NCBI RefSeq assembly: GCF_040719145.1
Contig: NZ_JBFDUZ010000006.1
Location: 62,001 to 126,000, forward strand
Origin: Paenibacillus sp. JQZ6Y-1
GTDB taxonomy: Bacteria > Bacillota > Bacilli > Paenibacillales > Paenibacillaceae
DNA length: 64,000 nucleotides
Direction of reading: 5' to 3'
Part shown: positions 26,222 to 34,561 of the stretch, in pieces
Position numbering within the stretch: position 1 is the first letter of the stretch
Layout of the letters: every line of letters starts with the position of its first letter
Notes under the pieces: model-generated
The model's input: only the letters and a program-made list of their open reading frames with translations
Database searches by the model: none
What the model was told of the DNA's origin: nothing
Translations under genes and position numbers: made by a program

Positions 26222-28450
26222 ATGAAAGGTTCATTTTTTCGAAGGATCGACCCGGTTCTTGCCATTCTGGCTCTGGTCGCTGCGGGATTATCGCTGTACA
26301 ATATCAGCCAATCGGGTGATTTGAATACCTACTACGCAGCAGCCGTAACCAGCATGATGCAAAGCTGGCATAACTTCTTCTTTAACTCGTATGATCCGGG
26401 CGGATTCATTACCATCGACAAACCGCCTGTCGCCTTCTGGCTACAAACAATCAGCGCCAAAATCTTTGGCATTCATAGCTGGAGCTTGGCGTTACCGTCC
26501 GCCCTTGGACTGGCTGGCTCGGTCATTCTGCTATATCTGATTGTTAAGCCGCATTTCGGTTTGGCAACTGCCCGCATTGCAGCATTGATTCTGGCACTGA
26601 CACCGATTGCAGTAGCGGTAAGCCGGACGAACAATGCGGATAGCACACTGGTCTTCTTCCTGATGCTGGCAGCCTACGTACTGCAACGCAGCGTCAAAAC
26701 TGGCAAGCTGCTGACGCTATGTATCGCTTTTGCACTCGTTGGTGTCGGTTTCAATACGAAAATGCTTCAAGCCTTTATGGTGCTGCCAGCATTTTACCTA
26801 TTCTACTGGCTCGCTCGTAAAGGACAATGGAAGCAAAAGATCATGCACCTACTGGTCTCCGGTGTCGTACTCGCCGCCGTGTCCCTCTCTTGGGCAACCA
26901 TCGTCGATCTGACCCCTACTAGTCAACGTCCCTATGTGGGCAGCAGTGGCACCAGCAACTCGGTACTAGAATTGGCGCTTGGTTACAACGGAATCAGCCG
27001 TCTAACTGGTGATTCCGGCGGTAGTGGTGGAAGTGGCGGAGGAGGACAACCTCCAAGCATGAACAATCAAAATGCCGCGTCTACAACGAGCAGTACACAG
27101 ACTACAGCAACCGCCGCAAATGCTTCAGCGGATCAAGCTTCGACTACTGCCACTATCACGTCCACAGCGAGCACGACGGCAGCCATAACGAGCAGCTCGG
27201 ATACGACATCTGACAAGTCCAGCACTGTATCCACCGCGTCGTCTACAACGACAGCAGATAACAGCGCAATCCAGACAAATGGATTCCCTTCCGGCGGTAT
27301 GGGTTCTGGCGGTCCCGGCGGATCGGGTGGAGGTATGAGTGGTGGCGGAGGCGGTGGCAGCAATGACGCTGGTGATGCTGGTCTATTCCGATTGTTGGAT
27401 GACAGCAATGCTGGTCAGATTGCTTGGTTCCTGCCAGCGGCACTGCTAAGCGCCCTGATGCTCTGGCTACAGCGCAGAGAACAACGCAACATCGTCTTGT
27501 TCTGGTTTGCATGGCTACTGCCGATGATCGTATTCTTCAGCATCGCTGGTCATATTCACCGTTACTATTTTGTGATGATGGCTCCTGCCATTGCCGCTCT
27601 GACGGGTGCAGGTATCGTTCAGCTCTGGAAAGCAGGAAGACGCTGGTGGACAATCGCCTTTATGGCAGTGGCACTTGGAACAGGCAGCTATATCATCTGG
27701 GGACAAGGCATGACCACGCTCGCTATCGCGGCACTTGCCCTTGGTATCATTTCTCTGATCCTGCTGCTGTTAAAACGCGATGCGTGGAAACGTGGCGCTC
27801 TGGCACTGACGCTGGTGACATTACTGGCAGCGCCCGCTTACTGGTCACTCACTCCGGCACTGTATGGCGGCAACTCGGTTCAGCCGTATGCCGGACCAGA
27901 GCTTGCCGATTCACGTAGCAGCAACAATAACAGCTCTGATGTAGATGCTGATCTGATCGCTTATCTAGAAGCCAATCAAGGAGATGCCAAGTATCTCGTC
28001 GCGACAACGGCATCTCAGACCGCAACACCGATTATTTTGCAAACGAGTGACGCAGTCATCGCATGGGGCGGCTTCAAAGGCTCTGACAGCGCATTGACGG
28101 TGGACCAATTGGAACAACTCGTAAGCAGTGGACAACTCCGGTACGTACTGCTTGGTGGCGGTATGGGCAGCGGCAGCTCCGAGCTGACGCAATGGGTGCA
28201 GGAACATGGAACCGAAATTTCAGAATCGGAATGGAAATCCGATTCCACCGCATCTGCCACAACCACTTCCACAAGCACCGATCCATCGGCAAGTACGACC
28301 GTTACCAATACAACTAGTGATACGAACGCTCCAACGATTACACAAGCAAGCAGCAGCAACGACTTTGGTCGCGGTTCAGCTGGCGGTTCAAACCGCAGCG
28401 GCGGTCCCGGCGGCTCGCAAATGACGCTGTATCAACTGACGGCGGAATGA
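26222..28450 (+). CDS. GT39/PMT-like membrane glycosyltransferase, YkcB-like
   Basis: A 742-residue GT-C enzyme with about 11-13 membrane segments. Family members take a sugar from a polyprenyl-phosphate donor on the outer face. The first loop holds the expected acidic signature in NSYDPGGFITIDKPPVAFW (Asp58, Asp66), and AVSRTNNADSTLVFFL is also typical. Residues about 262-385 form an extracytoplasmic low-complexity insert: Gly-rich ends and a Ser/Thr/Ala middle. The last about 70 residues hold a second Ser/Thr tract. YkcB relatives have a short Gly-rich loop here, so the Ser/Thr expansion is unusual. It is first in a unit with GT2 and GtrA. The acceptor is unknown: wall polymer or protein. 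Confidence 0.9.
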   Translation: MKGSFFRRIDPVLAILALVAAGLSLYNISQSGDLNTYYAAAVTSMMQSWHNFFFNSYDPGGFITIDKPPVAFWLQTISAKIFGIHSWSLALPSALGLAGSVILLYLIVKPHFGLATARIAALILALTPIAVAVSRTNNADSTLVFFLMLAAYVLQRSVKTGKLLTLCIAFALVGVGFNTKMLQAFMVLPAFYLFYWLARKGQWKQKIMHLLVSGVVLAAVSLSWATIVDLTPTSQRPYVGSSGTSNSVLELALGYNGISRLTGDSGGSGGSGGGGQPPSMNNQNAASTTSSTQTTATAANASADQASTTATITSTASTTAAITSSSDTTSDKSSTVSTASSTTTADNSAIQTNGFPSGGMGSGGPGGSGGGMSGGGGGGSNDAGDAGLFRLLDDSNAGQIAWFLPAALLSALMLWLQRREQRNIVLFWFAWLLPMIVFFSIAGHIHRYYFVMMAPAIAALTGAGIVQLWKAGRRWWTIAFMAVALGTGSYIIWGQGMTTLAIAALALGIISLILLLLKRDAWKRGALALTLVTLLAAPAYWSLTPALYGGNSVQPYAGPELADSRSSNNNSSDVDADLIAYLEANQGDAKYLVATTASQTATPIILQTSDAVIAWGGFKGSDSALTVDQLEQLVSSGQLRYVLLGGGMGSGSSELTQWVQEHGTEISESEWKSDSTASATTTSTSTDPSASTTVTNTTSDTNAPTITQASSSNDFGRGSAGGSNRSGGPGGSQMTLYQLTAE

Positions 28451-28503
28451 AGATTCCGCAACCTTTTCCCTCAAGCTCTTGAACATCCAAAGGAGGACTA
28501 CCG

Positions 28504-29514
28504 ATGAAATATTCCATTATCGTTCCGGTCTACAATGAAGAAGAAGTTGTACTGGAGTGCTACCGCCGTCTAACGGAAGTGATGCAGCAAACCGGAGAAA
28601 CGTATGAACTGATTTTTGTAAATGACGGCAGCCGTGACCAAACGGCTGCGATGGTCACCCAATTGTGCAATACCGACTCTTCAGTCAAAATGATCGACTT
28701 TTCCCGTAACTTCGGTCACCAGATTGCGATTACCGCTGGTATGGACAGTGCATCTGGTGAAGCGATTGTCGTGATCGACGCCGACTTGCAGGACCCGCCA
28801 GAATTGATTTTGCAAATGATTGAGAAATGGAAAGAAGGCTATGACGTTGTCTATGCCACCCGCGCTGAGCGCAAGGGCGAAACAGGCTTCAAAAAATGGT
28901 CTGCTGCTCTCTTCTATCGCACCTTGAACAAGCTGAGCGACATCGACATTCCACTCGATACAGGCGACTTCCGCCTGATTGACCGCAAAGTATGCGAAGC
29001 GATGAAGAGTCTGAAAGAAAGCAACCGCTTCGTACGCGGGCTAGTGAGCTGGGTCGGTTTTCGCCAAACGTCCATCGCTTATGTGCGCGAAGAACGCTTT
29101 GCCGGTGAAACCAAGTATCCACTCAAAAAGATGCTGCGTTTTGCATCCGATGCTCTGATCGCGTTCTCGCTCAAACCACTGCGTCTCGCTAGTGTGCTCG
29201 GTAGCTTCGTTTCCCTGTTCAGCTTTATTTTCCTGCTGTTCGTGGTCGGTCAGAAGCTGATGAACTTCTCGACTACACCGGGCTGGGCATCCATCATTGC
29301 CTGCATTCTGTTCCTCAACGGTATCATGCTTGTCATCCTCGGCGTGCTGGGCGAATACGTCGGTCGAATCTACGACGAGGTAAAAGGTCGTCCACTATAT
29401 CTCGTACAGGAAAAACGCAACTTTGTGCAACAGCAACAACAACCGCTGCATGATCAGCACATCGTAACCGACCAACGTCAAATGAACCAAGAGCAGCGCT
29501 ATGTTGGTTTCTAA
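28504..29514 (+). CDS. GT2 polyprenyl-phosphate glycosyltransferase, YkcC/CsbB-like
   Basis: A 336-residue GT-A enzyme anchored by two C-terminal membrane segments (about 230-252 and 263-290). It should transfer a sugar from a nucleotide donor to undecaprenyl phosphate on the inner face. Motifs: IIVPVYNEEEVV, FVNDGSRDQT, IDADLQDPPE (Asp92 and Asp94 of the DxD-like site), TRAERKGE and the acceptor segment RFVRGLVSWVGFRQ. AAAGGAGG lies before the ATG at 28504. A Gln-rich tail ends the protein. It sits 53 bp after GT39 and overlaps the GtrA gene by 14 bp, forming one unit. Confidence 0.93.
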   Translation: MKYSIIVPVYNEEEVVLECYRRLTEVMQQTGETYELIFVNDGSRDQTAAMVTQLCNTDSSVKMIDFSRNFGHQIAITAGMDSASGEAIVVIDADLQDPPELILQMIEKWKEGYDVVYATRAERKGETGFKKWSAALFYRTLNKLSDIDIPLDTGDFRLIDRKVCEAMKSLKESNRFVRGLVSWVGFRQTSIAYVREERFAGETKYPLKKMLRFASDALIAFSLKPLRLASVLGSFVSLFSFIFLLFVVGQKLMNFSTTPGWASIIACILFLNGIMLVILGVLGEYVGRIYDEVKGRPLYLVQEKRNFVQQQQQPLHDQHIVTDQRQMNQEQRYVGF

Positions 29515-29881
29515 GCTATTTTCCAATCAGGCGGTACGCTTTGCCGCTGTGGGTGTGTCCAATACCGTCATCGACTTTGTCGTATTCATGCTGCTGCAAA
29601 ACCTTACTGGTGTTGCAGCAGCTCAAATTCTCGGCTATAGCGCCGGAACCGCCAATAGCTACTACTGGAATCGCAAATGGACCTTTGCCCGTGAAAAAGG
29701 CTGGGACGTGGGGGAACTGATCCGTTTTCTCGTCGTCAATATCTGTGTTGCGTTGATCACCAGTATCGCCATTAGCCTCGTCCCTTCGACCATTCCAGTC
29801 TGGATTGCTAAGATTGCCGTTACTATTCTTGGTCTGGGCATCAACTTCGGCTTCAGCAAGCTGTGGGTATTCCGCGGATAA
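29501..29881 (+). CDS. GtrA-family flippase-like membrane protein
   Basis: A 126-residue protein with four membrane segments: FAAVGVSNTVIDFVVFMLL at the start, AAQILGYSAGTANSYYWNRKWTF (the family signature around NSYYWNRKWTF), and two more to the end (FGFSKLWVFR). Members such as GtcA are thought to flip undecaprenyl-phosphate-linked sugars outward. It overlaps the GT2 gene by 14 bp and completes a three-part system: GT2 charges the lipid, GtrA flips it, and GT39 uses it. Confidence 0.93.
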   Translation: MLVSKLFSNQAVRFAAVGVSNTVIDFVVFMLLQNLTGVAAAQILGYSAGTANSYYWNRKWTFAREKGWDVGELIRFLVVNICVALITSIAISLVPSTIPVWIAKIAVTILGLGINFGFSKLWVFRG

Positions 29882-30135
29882 CATATTGGTTGGATAACGA
29901 ACAGACTGTTTTGTCTCTAGGATTCCAAACTCTATCCGTTATCATCCCATGACAATCCATAGGTTAGAACATCCATATATTCCTGTGTTCTATTGCCAAT
30001 ACGCAAGGTTTCTTTTCCATTCTTCGCTAAGAAAATAATATCGCTCGCTCTATGTATCCATAGATATTCCGATTCCATGTATACCTAAATTACTTTACTA
30101 CCATGTAAGCTACTACCATCCAAGGAGGCATTCCT
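29882..30135. other. Gap before galU
   Basis: About 250 bp of AT-rich sequence with no gene and no clear hairpin; galU therefore may have its own promoter here. Confidence 0.4.
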
Positions 30136-31020
30136 ATGAAAGTACGCAAAGCGATTATTCCGGCAGCTGGTCTTGGCACCCGTTTGCTGCCAGCCACCAA
30201 AGCCCAACCTAAGGAAATGCTTCCGATTGTCGACAAACCGGCAATTCAATACATTATCGAAGAAGCGGTCGCAAGCGGGATTGAGTCGATTCTGATCGTT
30301 ACCGGTCGTGGCAAGCGTTCGATCGAAGACCATTTTGACCATTCCGTCGAACTGGAACTTGAACTCGCTACCAAAAACAAAACGGCTCTGTTGGAGCAGG
30401 TTAACTATATTTCTGAGATGGCAGACATTCACTATATTCGTCAGAAAAAGCCACTTGGTCTGGGTCACGCCATTCTGTGTGCCAAACAATTCGTCGGCAA
30501 TGAGCCATTTGCCGTTCTGCTCGGCGATGATCTGATCGTCAACGAAGAACCCGGTCTGAAGCAGCTGATTAACCAGACGGTCTATCCGTCTACCGCTATC
30601 GTCGGCGTACAGCATGTGCCTTACGAGGAAACGAATAAATATGGGATCGTTGCTCCTTCTGCCATGCCTAATACACCACATTCCATTATCCCATTAAGCG
30701 GTATCGTGGAAAAACCGGATGTAGCAGATGCCCCTTCCGATTTAGCAGTTATCGGACGTTATGTATTGCCACCGGAAATCTTTGATATTCTCGAAGACAC
30801 GCCACCGGGCAAAGGCGGCGAAATCCAATTGACCGATGCCATCTCTCGTCTGCCGCATCTGGCTGCACTGGAAATTCAGGGCAACCGTTACGACATCGGC
30901 GATCCGCTCGGCTATGTAAAATCGACCATTGAATTCGCACTGAACCGCCCCGAACTGCGCGGTGAGATTCAAAAGTATTTGGAAGAACTGTACAATCGCT
31001 CGCACGCTTCGGTACAATAA
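30136..31020 (+). CDS. galU: UTP-glucose-1-phosphate uridylyltransferase
   Basis: A 294-residue nucleotidyltransferase (also named gtaB in Bacillus) that makes UDP-glucose from UTP and glucose 1-phosphate. The nucleotide-binding motif AAGLGTRLLPATKAQPKEM is at residues 10-28, followed by IVDKPAIQYIIEEAV, FAVLLGDDLI, GIVEKPD and GGEIQLTDAI with VEFALNRPEL-like wording at the end. CCAAGGAGG precedes the ATG. Its location right after the polyprenyl-sugar genes suggests that UDP-glucose (or UDP-galactose) feeds them. It ends at a strong terminator. Confidence 0.96.
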   Translation: MKVRKAIIPAAGLGTRLLPATKAQPKEMLPIVDKPAIQYIIEEAVASGIESILIVTGRGKRSIEDHFDHSVELELELATKNKTALLEQVNYISEMADIHYIRQKKPLGLGHAILCAKQFVGNEPFAVLLGDDLIVNEEPGLKQLINQTVYPSTAIVGVQHVPYEETNKYGIVAPSAMPNTPHSIIPLSGIVEKPDVADAPSDLAVIGRYVLPPEIFDILEDTPPGKGGEIQLTDAISRLPHLAALEIQGNRYDIGDPLGYVKSTIEFALNRPELRGEIQKYLEELYNRSHASVQ

Positions 31021-31039
31021 CGTCTGATAGGGCGTAGGC

Positions 31040-31195
31040 AAGGATAAAGTAACCACTTACGATGAGATTGAAATAACACTCTACAGCAAGGATGCAATAG
31101 CGACCTAAAGTGAGATTGGAATAACCCTCTGCATTAAGGATGGAAAACGATCAGCTGTGAAGTTAGAATAACAACCTACTGTAGATTGGAATAAT
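31040..31195. repeat. Degenerate 48-bp tandem repeat
   Basis: AAGGAT recurs at 31040, 31088 and 31136, exactly 48 bp apart, and GAGATTGNAATAA recurs at 31064 and 31112 with degenerate copies after. About three units. Confidence 0.75.
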
Positions 31196-31230
31196 AAAAG
31201 CCTGCACGATACAATGTGCAGGCTTTTTTG
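31196..31230 (+). terminator. Terminator of galU
   Basis: AAAAGCCTGCAC pairs perfectly with GTGCAGGCTTTT, followed by TT and G. Confidence 0.92.
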
Positions 31231-31316
31231 CTGTTCCCATTCGTAGTAACATCCTATTCCTGTAGATTCCTTGCGCTATCTCACCGCCTCTTCCATTTCC
31301 CACTACATATTTCTTG

Positions 31317-31450
31317 TGAACCACCTAGCTTATCATGAACCATGTATCTTGCTGGGAACTGTCTAGCTCATTCTGAACCGCGTCTCTCTATGAATTTACC
31401 TAGCTCATTCTGAACCATATAATCCCCCTGTGAATTTGCCTAGCTCATTA
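31317..31450. repeat. Degenerate 37-40-bp tandem repeat
   Basis: CCTAGCTCATTCTGAACC or close variants begin at 31324, 31362, 31399 and 31439. Between them a degenerate TGTGAATTT-type segment also repeats. Confidence 0.78.
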
Positions 31451-31459
31451 TCCACTCGT

Positions 31460-32896
31460 CTACTCGCTATCATCACAATTCACTCCATCAGACCCTCTTA
31501 TAATCACACCATTCAATGCCTTGATTCCACCGATAATATCCTCATGCTCCAGATGACCATAGCCGATCAACAACGTATCATTATCGTCATGCTCACTCTG
31601 TTCCGTGGAATACTCAGAAGCCAGTGTCAAGCGTATCCCTGCTTCGCCACATCGCTTGAGAAAAGCAGTATCCAGCTTCAAACCTGGCAGTTGAATCGCT
31701 GTATGCAGACCCGAAGCATCCCCCCATACGATGACTTTATGGGAAATATATTGGTCGATAGCCTTCAGTAGTGTATTTCGTTTCTCACGATAAATGCGTC
31801 GCATACGTTGAATATGCCGATCCAATTTTCGTTGCTGTATAAAATGGCTGAGTGCCACCTGCTCCATGATCGGATTTTGAACATCCAAGTACTGTCGATT
31901 CTCCTGCCATGCGGTATGCAATGATCGCGGCAAGATGGCAAATCCGATACGTAGTGCTGGAAACATTGTCTTACTAAATGTACCGACATAGATCACTCTT
32001 GTGTGGTCCATGCTATGTAGCGGGCTAATCGGAGAGCCAGTATAGCGAAATTCACTATCATAATCATCTTCGATGATATAAAATTGCTGGTTGCGTGCCA
32101 TTCGGATGAATTCGGCGCGGCGCGCAGCAGGCAATATGACTCCCAGTGGAAATTGATGCGATGGGGTTATATAGACTGCGGATACGGTATGACCGGACAG
32201 AATGGCACCATTCGCCCCTTGTTCATCGACAGGCATCCAAACGAGCGGAATGCGATTATTTTCAACAATCTGTCGAATCGCCGGATGAGAAGGGCTTTCT
32301 AGAGCAAAGGCTTTATTTTCCTGCTTCAATATATGCACAAGCAAATGCAACGCTTGCGTCGCTCCAGAGGTGATGAAAATATCAGCAGGGTCTACCTCCA
32401 TCCCGCGGCTCCGCAGCAGCCAATCGGCAATTTGCTCGCATAATGGCTCATACCCTTTGCCATTACCATAGCTCAACAGCTCTGGCAATACATCAAGGGA
32501 CGCCTGCTGAAGACACTGCCGCCAGCTATACCATGGAAAAGCAGCCAAATCGGGTTGCCCGGTCTTGAAGTCCCACCGAATAGGAATTGGCTCGGTTACA
32601 GTCTGCTTCGTAGGCTGTTGATCTGGCTGTTGATCTAGTTGCTGTTCCAGCTTTAGCCCCGAAGCTACACGCGTAGCTTTCCCCTGCTGTCTCATGATAA
32701 AGCCTTCAATGTCCAGCATATCGTATGCTTCGCAAACGGTATTACGCGCGACTCCCAGCTCGCGTGCTAATGCACGCGTTGAAGGCAAAGCCTCGCCCTC
32801 CAACATATTGCCCCGTAGAATCGCTTGCCGAAAGGACAGGAATATCTGTCGCGCAAGAGTTATGTTACTTTGATGCTTGAGCTGAATCCCCCACAT
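31460..32896 (-). CDS. MocR-family regulator (GntR HTH plus aminotransferase-like domain)
   Basis: A 478-residue fusion. The N-terminal GntR winged helix-turn-helix is at about 10-75 (LPSTRALARELGVARNTVCEAYDML). A class I aminotransferase fold follows, binding pyridoxal phosphate: FITSGATQALHLLVHIL, the tyrosine/aspartate region IIEDDYDSEFRY and the expected PLP lysine in GTFSKTMFPALRIG. Such proteins sense PLP or amino-compound metabolites. The start is ATG 32896 with AAAGGGGG 7 nt upstream; the longer frame to 32929 precedes that site. It is divergent from an EamA-type exporter, its likely target, across a promoter region with ACTGG/CCAGT repeats. Confidence 0.93.
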   Translation of the reverse strand: MWGIQLKHQSNITLARQIFLSFRQAILRGNMLEGEALPSTRALARELGVARNTVCEAYDMLDIEGFIMRQQGKATRVASGLKLEQQLDQQPDQQPTKQTVTEPIPIRWDFKTGQPDLAAFPWYSWRQCLQQASLDVLPELLSYGNGKGYEPLCEQIADWLLRSRGMEVDPADIFITSGATQALHLLVHILKQENKAFALESPSHPAIRQIVENNRIPLVWMPVDEQGANGAILSGHTVSAVYITPSHQFPLGVILPAARRAEFIRMARNQQFYIIEDDYDSEFRYTGSPISPLHSMDHTRVIYVGTFSKTMFPALRIGFAILPRSLHTAWQENRQYLDVQNPIMEQVALSHFIQQRKLDRHIQRMRRIYREKRNTLLKAIDQYISHKVIVWGDASGLHTAIQLPGLKLDTAFLKRCGEAGIRLTLASEYSTEQSEHDDNDTLLIGYGHLEHEDIIGGIKALNGVIIRGSDGVNCDDSE

Positions 32897-32914
32897 CCGC
32901 AATCCCCCTTTCCA

Positions 32915-32976
32915 ACTGGTCCAGTCCAAATGATACCATACTGGCTCTTATCCTCGTCCAGTTCCCTTTTTATAAT
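32915..32976. promoter_or_regulatory. Divergent promoter with ACTGG/CCAGT repeats
   Basis: An 11-bp palindrome ACTGGTCCAGT (32915-32925) is followed by ACTGG (32940-32944) and CCAGT (32958-32962). A TATAAT box at 32971-32976 points to the transporter gene. These repeats are candidate MocR half-sites. Confidence 0.6.
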
Positions 32977-33019
32977 GTGATCTATATCCATCCTACGATG
33001 AGGACAAAGGGGGCTTACC

Positions 33020-33988
33020 ATGCAGCAATTCAAAGGAAAACTTTATTTATTACTGGCGTTCACCCTCGCGGGTACATCTGTTGTGGCAAGCTCCATACTA
33101 TCCGAGCGTTTGCCTTTGTTCACCATTACAGCGGTAGGGCTAGGCATTCTGCTGCTCTGTATGGCTCCCTTTTATGGCAGAGCAACGATACAGACAATTC
33201 GGCATCTTCGTAGGCAAGACTGGATGATGCTGATCCTACAAGCATGGTTTGGCATGCTTGTATTCCGCATTTGTTTGCTGCTTGGGGTTAGCCGTACAAG
33301 CACTCTGGAAGCCGGAATATTAAGCGGTACTACACCCATGATAACGGCTGTACTGGCTTTTTTCCTGTTAAAAGAAAGGTTGAGCATCAAGAACGCCTTG
33401 GGCATCGGATGTACGGTGGTGGGAATTATGCTATTACAGAACACAGGCAACACTACCTTTATGCCATCTATGCAGCATATTTGGGGCAATCTGTTTATTA
33501 TTGGTGCAGCTGCAAGTGAGTCATTATTTAATATTATTTCCCGTAAACAGCGCGCTGCCGATTCACGTTCTACTGCTCTCAATATTCATCCGATGGTTCA
33601 GGTTTATATCGTGTCTGCTATCGCCTTGGGCTTCTGTCTGATCCCATTTCTGCTAGAGCAGCCCGAGCCTGTTCCAATGCTCCTGCTTATTCACTGGCAT
33701 GAATGGATCGGATTGATCTGGTATGGATTGATTATCACAGGGCTTGCGTTTTTCTTTTTCTATAAAGGTGTCGCTCACTGTAGTGCTTACACAACCGCTG
33801 CTTTTTCCGGTATGATGCCGCTCACTTCGATATTGTTATCGTTGCTGATCCTGAAGGAGCAGGCTAACTATATTCAGGGTGTGGGAGGGCTTCTGATTAT
33901 CATTAGTATTGTTTTGATTGCCGAAGATAAGCGAAAAGCAGATATATCTCCAGTCTCAGAAAGAAAATCAATTTCAAAGACTTCCTGA
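33020..33988 (+). CDS. EamA/DMT-family transporter
   Basis: A 322-residue drug/metabolite transporter with about ten membrane segments in two EamA repeats: the first ends in GILSGTTPMITAVLAFFLLKERLSIKNALGIG and the second in AFSGMMPLTSILLSLLILKEQANYIQGVGGLLII. Both carry the usual P-x5-A/S...E(R/Q) ending. Members export metabolites or amino acids. AAAGGGGG lies 7 nt before ATG 33020. It is divergent from a MocR regulator, a common pairing for PLP-linked or amino-compound export. Substrate unknown. Confidence 0.9.
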   Translation: MQQFKGKLYLLLAFTLAGTSVVASSILSERLPLFTITAVGLGILLLCMAPFYGRATIQTIRHLRRQDWMMLILQAWFGMLVFRICLLLGVSRTSTLEAGILSGTTPMITAVLAFFLLKERLSIKNALGIGCTVVGIMLLQNTGNTTFMPSMQHIWGNLFIIGAAASESLFNIISRKQRAADSRSTALNIHPMVQVYIVSAIALGFCLIPFLLEQPEPVPMLLLIHWHEWIGLIWYGLIITGLAFFFFYKGVAHCSAYTTAAFSGMMPLTSILLSLLILKEQANYIQGVGGLLIIISIVLIAEDKRKADISPVSERKSISKTS

Positions 33989-34146
33989 TTAATGGAGCAA
34001 ACGAGTATCGCCAGCTAGTTACTTTGCTGTGATAACTCTGGATCGCCTACTATATCTTGTCTAAGGTAAAGCCGCTCATTATTTCCCGGGTAACTTTCTC
34101 GCTTGCTTTCCCCCTAATCACTCAAACAGCGAATAGAATCTACCAA

Positions 34147-34184
34147 CAAAAAAAGCTCCCCCGATTGCTCGGGAGAGCTTTTGT
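34147..34184 (-). terminator. Terminator of the qox operon
   Basis: AAAGCTCTCCCGA-type stem; AAAAGCTCCCCCG pairs with CGGGAGAGCTTTT, and the minus strand runs into TTTTTTTG after qoxD. Confidence 0.9.
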
Positions 34185-34218
34185 ACAGATATGCAATCTG
34201 TAGGTATACCGATAAAAC

Positions 34219-34560
34219 TTAGTAGCCTACGCCATTGTACGTCATGATCCAAACCGAACCGGATACGACAACAAGAACGATAGCCAGACCGAAGATCAAA
34301 GCCATCACGTTCCAACGTGGTTGGTTGCCCTGACGTTCACGCACGTGCATGAAGAAGAACAACTGAACAACGAACTGCAGAACAGCGGTGATCATGATCA
34401 CCAGTACTGTAGGGAAACGATCCAGCATATGATTGAGGACGACGACCAGTGGAATAATTGTCAGAATAATCGACAGGATAAAACCGATGATGTAAGACTT
34501 CAACGAACCGTGAGCATGTGCTTCATCATGTCCGTGTGTATGGTTGGAATGATCCGCCAT
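34219..34560 (-). CDS. qoxD: Cytochrome aa3/bo-type quinol oxidase subunit IV
   Basis: A 113-residue subunit with three membrane segments (about 22-44, 48-70 and 85-107) of the CyoD/QoxD/CtaF type; QLFFFMHVRE is a family hallmark. The N-terminus, MADHSNHTHGHDEAHAHGS, is rich in His, which the short Bacillus QoxD, as I recall it, is not. It begins 1 bp after qoxC ends, so it is coupled to it, and it is the last gene of the operon before a strong terminator. Confidence 0.93.
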   Translation of the reverse strand: MADHSNHTHGHDEAHAHGSLKSYIIGFILSIILTIIPLVVVLNHMLDRFPTVLVIMITAVLQFVVQLFFFMHVRERQGNQPRWNVMALIFGLAIVLVVVSGSVWIMTYNGVGY

Positions 34561-34561
34561 G

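Larger units (their letters stand above)
31021..31459. other. Repeat-bearing gap after galU
   Basis: No gene. It carries two unrelated degenerate tandem arrays (31040-31195 and 31317-31450) on either side of the galU terminator. Confidence 0.6.
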
